Shown here piece by piece: positions 14,509 through 26,862 of a stretch of 64,000 nt of DNA (positions are counted from its first letter, which is position 1; each line of letters opens with the position of its first letter). The notes under the pieces are model-generated. The model ran no database searches and was not told the DNA's origin. It worked only from the letters and a program-made list of their open reading frames with translations. Source of the stretch: Paratrimastix pyriformis (lineage: Eukaryota; Preaxostyla; Paratrimastigidae); NCBI GenBank assembly GCA_027972325.1, contig JAPMOS010000065.1, positions 1 through 64,000 on the forward strand, written 5' to 3'. A program made the position numbers and the translations under genes.

Positions 14509-14911
14509 TTTGTTGGTTTTGCACCATACCCTCCCGTTGACATCATCCATCTGGAACACACTCGCTTGTTCTGTCCACCGCACATTCGGAGGGAGGGAGA
14601 GGGGGGAGGGAGGAGAGGAGGGGAGGGGGGGAGAGGAGGGTTTCCCCCGCAGTTATAGCCACTCTCAATTTTCCAATCGCCCCCCACCCCACCCCACCAC
14701 CCCACCCCCTTCGATGCGGGCGAGTTGTCATGACTTGGGGACTGTGCCTCCCAATTGATGACCCGTCGTTTTCTTTTTTTTTTTTTAGGGCGGTGAGGCA
14801 CACCGCGAACTTGAAGAATTGGATGAAAGACATCAATACAAACGACCGCAACACCCTGGGTTTTTAGGAGGCCGGTGACCTTGGAGTTCAAAAGAGCGCA
14901 TTAGTTGTCTT
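14509..14911. other. Gene-free, low-complexity stretch
   Basis: Contains a GGGAGG-rich purine run (about 14585-14642), a CCCCACC run (about 14681-14708) and a poly-T tract near 14776-14786. It lies past the stop of ceramidase copy 1 and probably includes its 3' UTR. Confidence 0.5.
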
Positions 14912-16112
14912 TCAACTGTCCATCTCCTTTGAATCCCGAGTGACAAAGCAGCAGCGATGGCACTGCAGACCTGAGGGAGGAGCCTCAGGGAATGGTGGAA
15001 CACCTAAGTCGACTTGGCTGAGCTTGGGCGCACCATCGACACTTTCCAGAGGCTCGCGCGTTGTCAGTGAAGCCAACACCGGATGTTCACAGGGGTCCCC
15101 ACGGACGGGCTTTGCGACAACTTTGAGACAGAGGAGAAGATCCCGATAGCGGGCCGGTTGCCCAATTTGGGCACAACGAATGTACTCCCCAAGGACAGTC
15201 ATCGCGTGGAGAGCAGCCGCAGTAAAAAAATGCCACTGGAACCCATCATGCGAACGAGCCTGGCACTGCAATCACAGACCCATGCATGCAATTCAAGGAT
15301 GCCCCCAAGGGCAGTCCCAACGGAACCTAAGTGGTCACTCCACGATTGTCGTGCGTTCCGTAATTGAAAACATAGCTTCTTGTCCAAAATCCAAAACATC
15401 GCCGCAAGACCAAAACAGGATCCGGCCATCAGCCAAAGGGCCAGTCGCTTGACAGATTCCCATTTCGAGACGCGATATACGCACCAGAAGAAGGAGAGTG
15501 GTACGTAAATGGCGATGATAGAAAGGAATAGGATATTAAAAGCGGCTGGAAACGCCCATCCAAGCATGAACATGAGGAGGCACAAAAGCCCATAGCCGAT
15601 GGCAATCGCTGATCGGAGTGTGATGCGTTCCCCCGGTCGGATACCCATAACGGTAAAGATGTACGAGAAAGAAAACTGAAATCCCATCATTGGGGCTGTA
15701 TCTACGGGCGAGTCGTCAGCTTGGGGAAACCGACGGAAAGACAGACCGAGGGGGGACCAGCTGGGGAGCATTGTCATGTGGTAGGCACCACTTCCAAACC
15801 CGATGATGAGCACAAAGAAACACAAAAGAAAAAATCTTCTTTCAAAGTGGTTCCTTTTGCATGAGATCAACGCGGGGATCCCGAAGACGAGGTACCAAAT
15901 GTTTGATATGCAGTTCCAGAACTCCGCAATGTAGGGCGTCATGTAATATCCTTTGGAAAACAATACGATCGACAGAAAGAACAAATCGGACCGATTTCAC
16001 AGAATGGAGTCAGAGTGGTGCCCCAAAATCCAGTATGAGACTCGAAGTGAGAGTTGAAATTCTGTTTCGAGTGTTTAAGTGTCGGTAAGATCAACCTACA
16101 GACTCCATCCAT
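14912..16112 (-). CDS. Alkaline ceramidase, copy 1 (three exons)
   Basis: A multi-pass membrane hydrolase that would cleave ceramide to sphingosine and fatty acid in the ER/Golgi. Family motifs are read across two introns: HTGFWG and CEIG in exon 1; YYMTPYIAEFWN, IGFGSGAYHMTMLPSW and several hydrophobic segments in exon 2; LELHAW joining WHFFTAAALHAMTVLGEYIRC in exon 3. The metal-binding His residues expected in the GxGSxxxH and C-terminal HxxxH regions are present. Introns lie at 15951-15991 (41 nt, donor GTCCGA) and 15236-15279 (44 nt, donor GTCTGT). The start at 16112 is the ATG nearest the conserved region; an in-frame ATG at 16220 overlaps the divergent neighbour. A paralogue lies at 25382-26771. 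Confidence 0.85.
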
Positions 16113-16205
16113 TCTGGTTCTGCGGAGAATACTGACTCCGGCGTACGAACGCCATCGCGAATACCCAATACAACCCACAGGTTCTCGCGGCTGTCTCGTC
16201 GGCCG
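16113..16205. promoter_or_regulatory. Bidirectional promoter interval
   Basis: Only 93 bp separate the inferred ATG of ceramidase copy 1 (minus) from the ATG of the actinin-like gene (plus). No TATA box or other element was identified. The promoter role is inferred from the divergent layout alone. Confidence 0.35.
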
Positions 16206-19200
16206 ATGGAAGAGGCCCATGAAGCCTCAACCCTCCTTGCATGGCTGAATCACTTTTTACGAAGAAGAATAGATCCAATCTTTCCAATAGCAGCAAACCT
16301 AACCGACCTTGAGGACGGCACTCACCTGGCTGCCCTTGTAGAACTGCTGACCCAAGCGCAACTCTCTGAACAACTCTCAACTCTCACAAAATTTCGGGCT
16401 CAGGTCTTGTTCTCCTTGTTCCAAATCGCAGCAACATTCTCTGGAATATTCAGCGCATGTTCAACCTCGACATCACCTTGAACAAACTAGCCTGTGCCGG
16501 TCTTCAGTTCCCGGCTTCTATTGATGAAATAAAGGAAGGTTTGCGTGGTGTTGAGATTGTATCGGACAAATTTCGCGTAGCATTCGTCGATCACAACCAG
16601 GGCGTCATTCAGCAGACCCTTGCTCTAATCATCGATCGCCTCTATCTCGCCAGAGTCATTTCTGTACATCGCGGAGTCCTCTGTGGGGAACCTACTTTGT
16701 TACGGTGGTGTCAAGACTCAACAACTGTCTATCCTGGAGTTGCTGTCGCTGACCTCACCACCGGGTCTGTCCCTTTGCTGCTCCTCTGCGATATCCTCGG
16801 GCTCCAGACTGCAGGATGGTGTCGCATTGGGGGCGATCCTGCATCACCGGTGTGGTGATGCTCTTAATATCACCAGGTTAAGTCCGGTCTGGTCGCGCCC
16901 CTGCCCCGTTCTCACACCGGCCAGCTTCTCTCGCCTGAGGCTCGGGTGCCCTACATCCTGGCGGCCATTGATCAATGGACCGGATTGCCACCACTTATCG
17001 ATCCCGATGACCTCTTGGCTGGGCAGGTCACTCGCAGGGCCGTCCTGGTGTACATGGCAACGGTCGGACCGCCCCCCAACCCCCCCCTCGTCCCGGCTCG
17101 ACTCTGCTCCGCTCCAACCCTCCGCTCCCCTTCTGCCCTCCCCTCCCCTGCCCACGCCGCCGCCACGTCGCCGTCGCCACTGCCCGCCCCCACATCAATC
17201 TTCCTTCATTGGCAGTTGCGCCCCTTCTCACCCTCCGGGACCAGCTCCGTACCCAGCTGGAGAGTCGGCTGCCTGCTCACCTCCCAATACGAGCCTTGGG
17301 GCAGGCCCTCCGAGAGTACTTGATGGGCCTCCGCCTCCTGGACCGGTCTGCCCCTCGCAGCACACCGCAGACTGAGGGAATGATCTCCTGGCGATCGGCT
17401 CCAGGTACACCCAACTGTCGGCCTCCCTGCGCCTCTGGTCGGCCGAGCAGAAGGACGCCGCCCACGGCCATCTCCCCACACAGACGCCTCTCGAAGCCGC
17501 GCGGGAAGTGCGAAGAATGTGGCATGCGACACGCGCTGCCCTGTTGGCCCACGCCTCTGCCATCGGGCCGCCGTGTGTGGAGTGTTCCTCCGGCCCTTCC
17601 GAGGAGGTCATGCCCAGCCGAAAGGTCGTGGCCTTTGCGTTCCTCTCTCCCGAAGTCTGACTTGAGGTCACGATCTCACGCGTGTGTGATCCTGTCAGTG
17701 TCAAAGCGATGGGTTTGTGTGGCTCATCTCCGACATACCCGATCACACCCTGCAGGATGTGGACGAGACTTGGTACTCCTACATCCGTACCCAGCTCCGG
17801 GAGGATTGGGCTCGCCGTGGCGGGGCGGCTGCTTGCGACGAATCGGATGTCTCCGATGGACTCTGCATGGAATTCGCCGAGGGGGCCACACAGCTTGTGG
17901 ATCTCTTCAAACAGGTGGAAACCGGGTTGGGGGCCCTGCCCCTGGCGGCACTGCGCGAGAGCCCGCCGACTTGGGAGTCGATTGAGGCCCGTGGAAAAGC
18001 GCCCCCCCCCCCCCCCGGTTTCGCATGTTTGCACATACGTTTATCGATCGATTCCTTCCCATGTCTCCTCAGGCACTCGAGCGGGCCCTGGCACCCTGGG
18101 AGGAGGCCATGAGCGTGGTGCCGCTTCTCCTGGCAGCCCTGCGTCCCCTGGACGAGGACCTCCGAGCGGCCCACGTCGATGTAAACCCCTTGACCTCACA
18201 TGACATCATGGTCTGGGGTGAAAATTTTGTCGATTCGCCCACCCGCCCTCTCCTTTCGCTCTTCCATCCACGCACTCGATCCATGGACCGAACACAGGAT
18301 CTGGAACGGGAATCTGTCTCACTCTTCGCCCGCTTGAGCGAGTGTCGGACAAAGCTCGACGGCTGCCTGTCCGCCCGGCTGGCCCTCATACATGCGACAC
18401 GGCTCGGCCCCCCTGCTGCGGCCCCTGCAGCGCGCCTTGGTGACGGCTCGCTGGCAACGCTGCTGCGGGACGCGGCCAACTTGGCGCGCGATGACAGCGC
18501 TTGCGTACCTGAGGAGGAGGGTGGGGCGCTGAGGGGCGATCCGGGCGATCCACACGTGGCGCAGGTCTCGCCTGCCCTCCCTCGGCCCCTTCTTTCTTGC
18601 TTCAGATGCCCGGACGAGGTGAGTGCATGTGTGTCTGTATGTTGTGTGTGTGTGTGTGTGGGGGCTGTCATCCCGAGTTCATTTTTCAAGACTGCCCACT
18701 TCCGCCTGCCTCTTTTCAGCTTCTTCCTCTGGGCGAGCGGCTTCTTTCGGCTGGTGACGCCCTCCTGCGGTCGTTGGAGCAGCCCGGCCAGTCCGAGCAG
18801 CTAGTTGTCATGGCGAGCCGCATCCTGGACGAGCTCGAGGGACCCATGGAGCGGCTGACCCAGGAAGATCCGTCGTCACTGTCCGTACCTCTGTGCCCCT
18901 CCGGTCTCATGGCAAGCACCGTAGCACATCCCACCCATCCTTGCCCAAATAGCGACTTGTTTTTCTGGCTTGGCTGCCTCTATTTTTTTGCACCGTGCGT
19001 TCACATCGTCTTGTGGTGCTGCGGTGGCGTGGGCGGCATCAGAGCCCCTGGTGATGTCTGCTCCTGTGGGGCCCTGATTCTTGGGGCTCAGGAAGCCCGT
19101 CTGGTCTTCGACACGCTCCGTCTGGCCTGCCAGCCGCCCCCATGCCAGGTCCCGTGCATACGACGATGTGAAGCCTCGTGAGCCAGCCGTACATCGGGCG

Positions 19201-22200
19201 AGGAAGCTCTCGGCCAGTCACACCTCGTTCTCATTGCTCCTTTCCAACTTTCATCTCGCCAGACCGCCCCCTCCATGGTCGCCGAGCTCTCAAGTCCGGC
19301 GGCCGCCTGTGAGCAAGCCATCTCGCGTTGGGTCGATGGGGCCTCTGGGGCCCTCGCAGCCCTCGATTTCGCTTCTCCCGCTTCCTGGCAGGTCTGGCAT
19401 CGATCTATTTGGTTCCAACCCACGAAAAGGCGCTGCACTGTTCGATGGCGCAATGTCTCGGCATTCACACCGACTGAACCGAAACAATCGGGCCGGTGAT
19501 GGACCTCCCTGCCGAAACAACCCGCAGCAGCAGTCCTCGCTGCCCATAGACACATGAGAATCACGCTTTCGAGGGCACAGGACTCACAAATGCCTCCTCA
19601 ATGTGAGGCTCTGGAGAACTCGCTCGTCAGGGACCTCGTTTTTGCAGCACTGCACCTCTCGAGAAATTTCCTTGGCATCTGGCCACAGTGGCGGGGAGAT
19701 TCTACAAGTACCCCTCCGCCCAATCCCTTCCCCTTCAACCGGATGAAAGCTCACACCATCTTCCTTCTACTCCTTCATCCAGAATCTCTTGGGCCTTTGT
19801 GATCAGTACGCTGCGAGCCAACCTGCCCTCCTTGCGGCCCAAGATTGCGGCAGTGGGTCTGCCGACATCACCAACGTCTGTTCACTCCAAGTCGCCTCTC
19901 ATTGCCCGTTCGGTGTCAAGTCAACAAATGCGCCTCGATTGCATCTTGCCTCCCTCCTCCTCTTCCCCCGCAGGAGCTCAACGCACGTGTCCGGGCCCTG
20001 GCCGGATTGATGTCCGATATGCGCGCCGAGGCCTGCCGTCTCCTGGCCGTTCTTGGGATGCCCGCCCCGGCTGGTCTGGATGGCGGCCCACATCAAGTGC
20101 CCCGCCCCATTCATACATCATCCCACCCCATGGCGCACCTTTTTGACGTCTCTGCGCCTTGTTCTGGCACAAATCGTCCTCCAGACCGTGAACCTGTCCC
20201 ATCGACGCCCGGTTCCCTGCTCTCTGGATCGCGTGCACCCTGCGGTCTGTTTCGGGCGTGAAACCGGGATCCTCGATGATCTCCGACCGATCCCATCCCG
20301 CCGCCACCGCCGCCGCCGGTCCGCTGGGGAGAGACTCTGAAGCGATGGTCATGAAGCTGCGCGAGCAACAGGTGGCTGGTCGACTCGAGTCCATCCAGCG
20401 GGGCGAGATGGCGCGCGCCTTCCGGTCCGTTTGGCGGGCGGGCGGGTGGCGGACGAAAGGACGGTGTGTCTCTCTGTCCGATCAACTCCACTGTGTGTCC
20501 TTTGCGCGGCCACCCTCAGCCAACGGGTCTCGCGGCTTGTTGCCCTCCTCAACACCTGCGAGTCTCAATCGCACGGCCTGGCTGCCCAGTGTGGCTCCTG
20601 CTTCATCCACCCCGCCGCGGTGCCGTCGCTGGACTTGCCGAAGTGCCGCGGCACCTTCGTGCCGTCGGGGATCAGTTCACCGCTTGCTGCTGTCCGGACG
20701 GCTGTGGCGAGCAGTGGGTTGGCAAGCCAGCCACCTTCTTCCTACGTCATGATACAGCAGCAGCGCAGCACGTCTGTGTGGGCTTGCGCCTTGCGTCTTG
20801 GTCGTGTGGGCGGGGCGCTTGGGCCAGCGGCACAAAGCGACGTCATATGGGTCAGAGTCGTCGTGGAGGGCTTGCCCCCCCCCCACGCACCCACACACAC
20901 GCACACTCAACACACACACAACACACACAACACAACAACACAGAACACACAACAACTCAACAACACACATCAAATCCCGAATTGTCCAGTGTGGCCCTGA
21001 AGGAGCAGTGGCACGCCCTCGCCGGCACCTTGCGCCAGGCCGAATCAGACTTGCTCGGCCTCTCGCCCGACTTGACCGAGATCTTTGAGGTCGGCTGTCG
21101 ACTCGCCCGGGCCCACGTCCCCATTTCGATCGAGGGCCATCTCGGGCAGGCGATGATTGGCGCCCACTGGCACGCCGCTCTGGAGAAGGCTGCGACACTC
21201 CGACGCAGAATTGAGGAACTCGAGCGCATGTGGAATCTGTGTGGTCCGCGTGTTCCAACTGGGCGTGTTCCAACTGGGCGTGCTCCAACTGGGCGAAGGA
21301 AAACGGCGGACGCACTTCTGAGTTGGTTCTCTTTCCACCACCACGCGTTCTCCCGCAGCGACCACCCGCGACAACTCCCACGCTTGGCTCCAAAGTGTGG
21401 CTGCCCATCTCCAGTGGGCGCGGCAGGCGGCTTCCGTTTGGGGGACGCGGCACCCCTCTGCTGTTCCATCCACACCGATAGCCACCTCGGGGAAAGAAGA
21501 CGCCCTGGATGAGATGCAGGCGATTCGACGTTCCATCGAAGAAGCGCTGGCCTTCCATCGGTGTCGCGATCATGCATTTGTGGCGGTCTGTGTTCGTGTG
21601 GCGACTGTGTACATCTTGGCAAGTGGTTCCGTTCCCTTCTGTCCAAGCGGCGCCTGAGGTTCTCTTTGCTGCCTCCTCCCCTTGGCAGCTTCTCTTCGGC
21701 TCTGCCCACATCCTGGGTGCCCACGTGCTGCATGCTCGCTGTTTTGGCAACGATCCCGCGGCCAAACTGGCCGGCGCTGCGGCTTCGACCTGGCGTTCTC
21801 CCCTCTCGGCCAGCTGCGCCTCTCCTGCGATCGCACCTGGGCCGGGTGCTTCCGTTGGGTCTCCCGGTCTGCCTCGGGGTGCCTGTCCCCGGTCGAATCG
21901 AAGAAACATTTGGGCTTCTTGGTGATTCACAGCAAGCAATGAATAGCTCGGCCAAGCAAGGACGTTGCATACTTCTAACGCGCGCCCCGCACGTCTCACA
22001 CATCAACGCACCTAGGCTTCTCGCGATTCGCCATGTCACCCGTCTCAGCTTCAGCCCGCTTGCCCCTCGGTACGAGCCCGGTCGCTGCCGACCAACAGAC
22101 CAGCGCAACGACGGTGCGCGCGGCCGCTCTGCGCTCCCGGATGGAGTACGTCCACAGCCGGGTCCGCTTCCGCTCGGGTGCGGAGGTATGGCATGAGGTT

Positions 22201-24915
22201 GATCTCACCAGCATGGCCCTTCATCGCCCGTGCCGCTCTTGCTTTTTTCTTCTCTTGCAGTGGCTCCAGGCCGCGACGACTCTCGGTGGACCGACAGCCG
22301 GCCTCCTGCGCCCCGCGATCCCGATCTCCCTCCCGGCCAATGCCTCCACGCTCTTCTCCTCCCCCTTCCTCTCCCCGACGCCACCCCCGGTGAGCGACGT
22401 CATCGACGAAGACGAGGAGGATCGCTGCCCTGCCCTGCACAAATATCGGCATGCGCCGCGCGGCCGGCCATTGCAGCCCCTGGTCGCGAGTCTGGTCCCG
22501 GCTCCAGGAGACCTGTGGCGCCGCCTGCGAGAGGCCGAGTGGAGCATCAGGCAGCGGCGGGTCACGCGGGGTCTGGTGCGGGCCCTCGAGCTCTGGACTC
22601 GGCAGCTCTGTGGCCGGCTCACGCAGAAGGCCCGGTCTGTCCCCATGTCCCCCCCCCCCCCCCCCCCCCCCCGTGACGTCAATGCGGACGTGGCGGTCAC
22701 TTTTGCGGCGTGATGCCTGTACCCACGAGCCGCCCCATCCCGCAACCAATTCCCCTGCTCCCAGTGGCCGGCAAGTTCCCTTCGGCGGCTTGGGCGCGCC
22801 CACGTCCGCCTACATCGCACACATCCGGGCGCGCATCTCTGGGCTGCTCTCGGAGCCCGTGCCTCCAGCTTCGGCTCCCGCAACGCCCATCCCGACCATC
22901 GCGGACGCCACCGCTGCCGCGTTCCCCCTGCCGCCGCTGGTGACACGGCTGATTGAGGCCCTCGGCATGGCGCCCCTGGATGTGGCGGATGAGGAGGCGA
23001 TTGGTCATGGGTCTCTGGGTGAGGATGAAGATGCGGGGGCGCGAGAGATTCCCAAGTCGGTGGATGATCGGCACCTGGTGCGCCGATTTTATGCGGTCTG
23101 CGTGTGCGTCTGCGCGTCTCTGTGTGTCTTTGTGCCGAGCCGTGTCACACGCGCACGGACGGCAGAGAGCCAGGCGAGGCTTGTCCTCAGTTTTCCTCGA
23201 CTCATTGTATGTTCCCTCTCCTTCCCCTCCAGTCCTGGTCTCGCCTGCTTTCTCTTCTCGGCACGGCCGCCAGCGCCCCCTTGCAGCGGTCTCTAGCCCT
23301 CTCGCCACGCCGCTGGTCCGCCGAGCGGCACGCCTCGATGGCCGACGTCCTGAACCCGCAGCGTCGGGATGTGACTGCGCAGCAAGTGGACTGCCGCGGG
23401 CTGCCTGACTTCGAGTTGGCCCTGATGAGGGCCGAGGATGCCACCGAGGCCTTAGAGGCCACCTGCCAAGTGGGTCTGTCCGCCGGGCACGGCAGGCCGC
23501 GTGTGTTGTGATGACGAGAGGGAGGGGGAAGCAGCTCGCCTTTTGTCATTGATTTGATGTCGTTTTTCACTCCCTTTGCCTTGGTTCCGCCATCTACTGC
23601 TGCCAGTGCCGGATTTCGTCCAGGACCCCGAGGTGCTCCGCACGGGCTCCGCCCCGGCCACTGTGGATCCCTGGCACCCTTCGCCCGCGGCCGCCCTCAC
23701 GGGCCCTGCTCTGCCCCTGCCCCTGGCTCCATCTCGCACCAACGTCCGCGGGTGGCGCGTTGCCCTCGAGTCTGCCCGAAGTGACGGGCGCGCTGCGTCC
23801 GTGGAACTCGAGGCGGCCATCGATCGGATGGGGGAGCTGCGGATTGACATCACGAACCCCGCCGGCAGCAGCCAGGCGGTGGACGTCCACCCCATCGTCC
23901 CCAGGATGCTCGCGGCCCGGAAGGCCCTGGCCACCGCCACCAAACGGGTGGCCGACCTCCAGGCTGCCGCAGAGGCGGCCGCGGAATGGCTGGAGCGTCT
24001 GGAGGACCTGCACGGGGTGCCTTGCTGGCTGTGGCGCTGTGTCGATCAGGCACTGCGGTACTTGGTGGAGGCCTCAGTCAGGCCCTCGGGTCCTTCATGT
24101 GTCTGTCCCGCCCTCACTGGCGGCTCTGGCAGCTTCTTGGCTCCCTCCTTCCGTTCCCGTTCTCTTTAACTGCCTTCTGACTCACTGTCACCGGGATTGT
24201 CCCTCGGGCAGCTCCCTCCTTGCGTCTCTGGCGCAGCGGTCCTGGCCCTCCTTGGCGAGGTCTACCCGACGTCCCAAACCGCCCCCTCGGTCCGGGTGTC
24301 CCTCCAGGGGACGGATGCCATCAACCCAACATTGCCAGACTTTGCCAACCTCGCGGCAGCAAGGAAGATCACCCCCCGGCTCTTCCAGTGGCTTGCCGGG
24401 CTGAAGATCGAATCCCCCAGGGTCTGATGATGAAGGCGTCACCCTCAATAACTCACCCACTCACTCACGCTGACACTCACAGCCGCACCAAGACCTTGTC
24501 AGCGAACCGCCTTTGCCCGCGCTCTCTCCGGATGCCTCCGCGGACACCTTCGTCTCCCCCTCCGCCGCCGTCCGCGTCCGATCTGACGGGGAGCAGGTTG
24601 TCAGCGCGCTCCAGTTCGCACAGTCCCTTGCCAAGTACTGCCTCCGTGATGTAGCCAATGCCGCAGAAATGGTGGCTTTGCTGAAGGCTCACACGGACCG
24701 TGGTCTGGACGTCATTTTGGTTGATGAAACGTATCTCGTTCTTCTCTCAAGATGGCCGAATGAGCGACGCTGCCTTCACTGCGCTTCTTTCTTCCGTGCT
24801 CACCCATGAGGAGGTCGCGGCCTTCCTTTCGACGGTCCGGCATCGAGCCGATGGTTCGGTCGACTACGTGGGCCTCGTGCTTGGCCTCTTCGGGGATCAG
24901 CGGTCCCAGCAATAG
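16206..24915 (+). CDS. Alpha-actinin/spectrin-like actin-binding protein, two CH domains and an EF-hand-like end (many exons)
   Basis: An actin cross-linking or membrane-skeleton protein by family. CH1 begins at the start (TLLAWLNHFLRRRI, LEDGTHLAALVELL) and joins RMFNLDITLNKLACAGL across a 50-nt intron (donor GTCTTG). CH2 reads LLRWCQDSTTVYPGVAVADL, then after a 43-nt intron (donor GTCTGT) LQDGVALGAILHHRC, and ends in PPLIDPDDLLAGQVTRRAVL. About 17.2-24.4 kb encodes Leu/Ala/Glu-rich helical exons suited to spectrin-like repeats or coiled coil. The last exon has HRADGSVDYVGLVLGLF, a weak EF-hand-like loop, and stops at 24913. Roughly twenty introns contain C runs, a (GT)n and a 15-bp triplication at 21248-21296. 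Exon borders in the middle are not resolved. Confidence 0.65.
22649..22672. repeat. C24 homopolymer in an intron of the actinin-like gene
   Basis: An uninterrupted cytosine run, a few bases after a GTCTGT candidate donor. It lies in the interval where coding frames break, so it is probably intronic. Confidence 0.9.
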
Positions 24916-25381
24916 CCGTCTTGATATGTTTATGTAACATAGGGGAGAGCCTGGCTCGACGCTCCCCTCCTGTCCGGACGGGGTCGGGATCGATAGCCGT
25001 ACTGTGTTGTTCATCGGAAAAGGACAGGCCCCAACTTTGACGTTCGCGCTGGTGGCAAACAACCTGGGGCTTGGCACTCGGGCCGCCCTTGGAGTAGCGC
25101 CAAGGCGCAAAACCTCGGTGGGAATCGCAAGCAGCCGACCTCTTACGAAGGGAGCGCGAGGTCCTTTTCTTCGGTCGGTTTTGAACTTTGGCGCCTTACG
25201 TTGCGCCTATGTGCTTCTCCGCCGGCTGTTCGACACCTCCCCGTCTGTTTGCTCATGGGGGCATTCAGCGTGTGGGGGGATAGTTTTGGACCGCCGACAG
25301 TGTTGTCACGGCCTGCCTGAGCCGTGGGACCGTCAGGTGTCTGTAATCATGCTCTTGAAAGAAGTGTAGCTTCAGCGCTGT
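24916..25381. other. Convergent intergenic stretch
   Basis: Lies between the 3' ends of the actinin-like gene and ceramidase copy 2. A 121-codon ORF at 25004-25369 shows no recognisable motif. No RNA gene was seen. Confidence 0.5.
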
Positions 25382-26771
25382 TCAGACTCCCCTCTGACTC
25401 GTCCGGTGGGACAGGATCCGGGATCTGTGCGTCCCCAGGAGGAGAGCCCTACAGAGGGAGTTCGCAGTCACTTCGGCAGCTCGAATGGGGCAGACCTTCG
25501 AGCCGATGCAAAGCGGGGGAGGTGGGAGGTCGGTGTCCATCATCTCGTGTTTGATCGGGGCACTGTCGATCACCACAGCGTTCAGTTCCGCCGGTCCCGG
25601 CGCGGTCCGGATCGTTTCCCCGCTCTTTTGCGAAGAGGCCGCCTTGAGGCAGAAAAAGAGATCCCGAAAACGAAGGGATCGTCCGATCTGGGTACAGCGG
25701 ATATATTCCCCAAGAGCGGTCATCGTATGAAGAGTTGCCGCAGTAAAGAGGTGCCACTACACCAAACCTGTCAAATCAGATGCCTTGTGGAGTGGACAGA
25801 CCCAGCCATGAAACTCAAGAACACCGGCGAAGACATCACCCAAAGAAGGCGACCATCTTATCCAAGCTTGGCGGATGTCTCTGAGGGGATAGCACCATTT
25901 TTTGTCGTTGATCCAAAACACGGAAGCTATTGCGAAAAGGCCCGCAGCCAGGGCCCACAGCGCCATCCGTTTGCCAAGTTCGCTTTTGCGTGTGCGCGGA
26001 TAGAGACACCAAAAGATCGAGAGCGGAATGCTGATCGATATGATACAGAGAAACAAAATGTTGAAGGCTGAAGGAAAGGTCAGTGGCTTTGGAGAAGCAA
26101 AACAAGACCTGCAGGGAATGCCCACCCAAGCATAAACATTAACAGAGAGAGAAGACTGTATCCCACCGCAACTGAGGTACGGAGGGCAGTGTGATCACCT
26201 GGTCGAATCCCCATCACGGTGAAGATGTATGAAAGGGAGAACTGAAACCCCATCATTGGTGCAGTGTCTGTTTGGGGGTGAGTCAAAGAGACTGGAGAAT
26301 TCGGACCAAGTGCTGACCAGCTGGGGAGCATGGTCATGTGATAGGCCCCACTTCCGAACCCGATGAGGATCATCCAAAGAGACAAAAGATAAAACCTAAA
26401 TTCCAGGTTGTTTCTCTTGCATGAGATCAGAGCTGGGATGCCAAAGGCCAAGTACCAGATATTTGAAAGGCAATTCCAGAACTCTGCAATGTACGGCGTC
26501 ATGAAATAGCCTGGAGGGTTGAAGAAAATTAATTGGATCAATGTGCTGAAAACTCACCGATTTCACAAAAAGATGTCGAAGTGGTGCCCCAGAAGCCGGT
26601 ATGTGGTTCAAACTGAGTGTTGAAGAACTGCGATCTTGGCTGTGAGACTGCCGGTGGTGAGGAGAAAGGCAGGCCTGATCCATCCGCAAGTCTCGTACCA
26701 ATCAGTTTCGTGTGATTTGAGCCTCGGAGGAGACTCACCAAAGTCAGGAAACGACTACAGTCGGATGACAT
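25382..26771 (-). CDS. Alkaline ceramidase, copy 2 (four exons)
   Basis: A paralogue of the gene at 14912-16112 with the same topology and motifs: HTGFWG, CEIG, MTPYIAEFWN, IGFGSGAYHMTMLPSW, AAFNILFL and WHLFTAATLHTMTALGEYIRC. Introns lie at 26511-26557 (GTGAGT donor), 26068-26108 (GTCTTG donor, 41 nt) and 25757-25801 (GTCTGT donor, 45 nt). The outer two match introns of copy 1 in position and phase; the middle one has no counterpart in copy 1. The C-terminal tails diverge strongly. The chosen start is the ATG at 26771, about 90 bp after the stop of the upstream gene on the same strand. His residues of the ceramidase motifs are retained, so it is probably active. Confidence 0.82.
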
Positions 26772-26862
26772 GATGTGCTGATTGGAGTCGCCAGGGCGCC
26801 GGGTTCTTTTTGGAAGGGTCAATTTTCAAATGGTTTATGAGTCCGGGTAACGATTCTTGTTC

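Noticed and set aside
25004-25369. 121-codon ORF between convergent genes
   Set aside because: It has no motif, no splice pattern, and lies where both flanking genes' 3' UTRs are expected.
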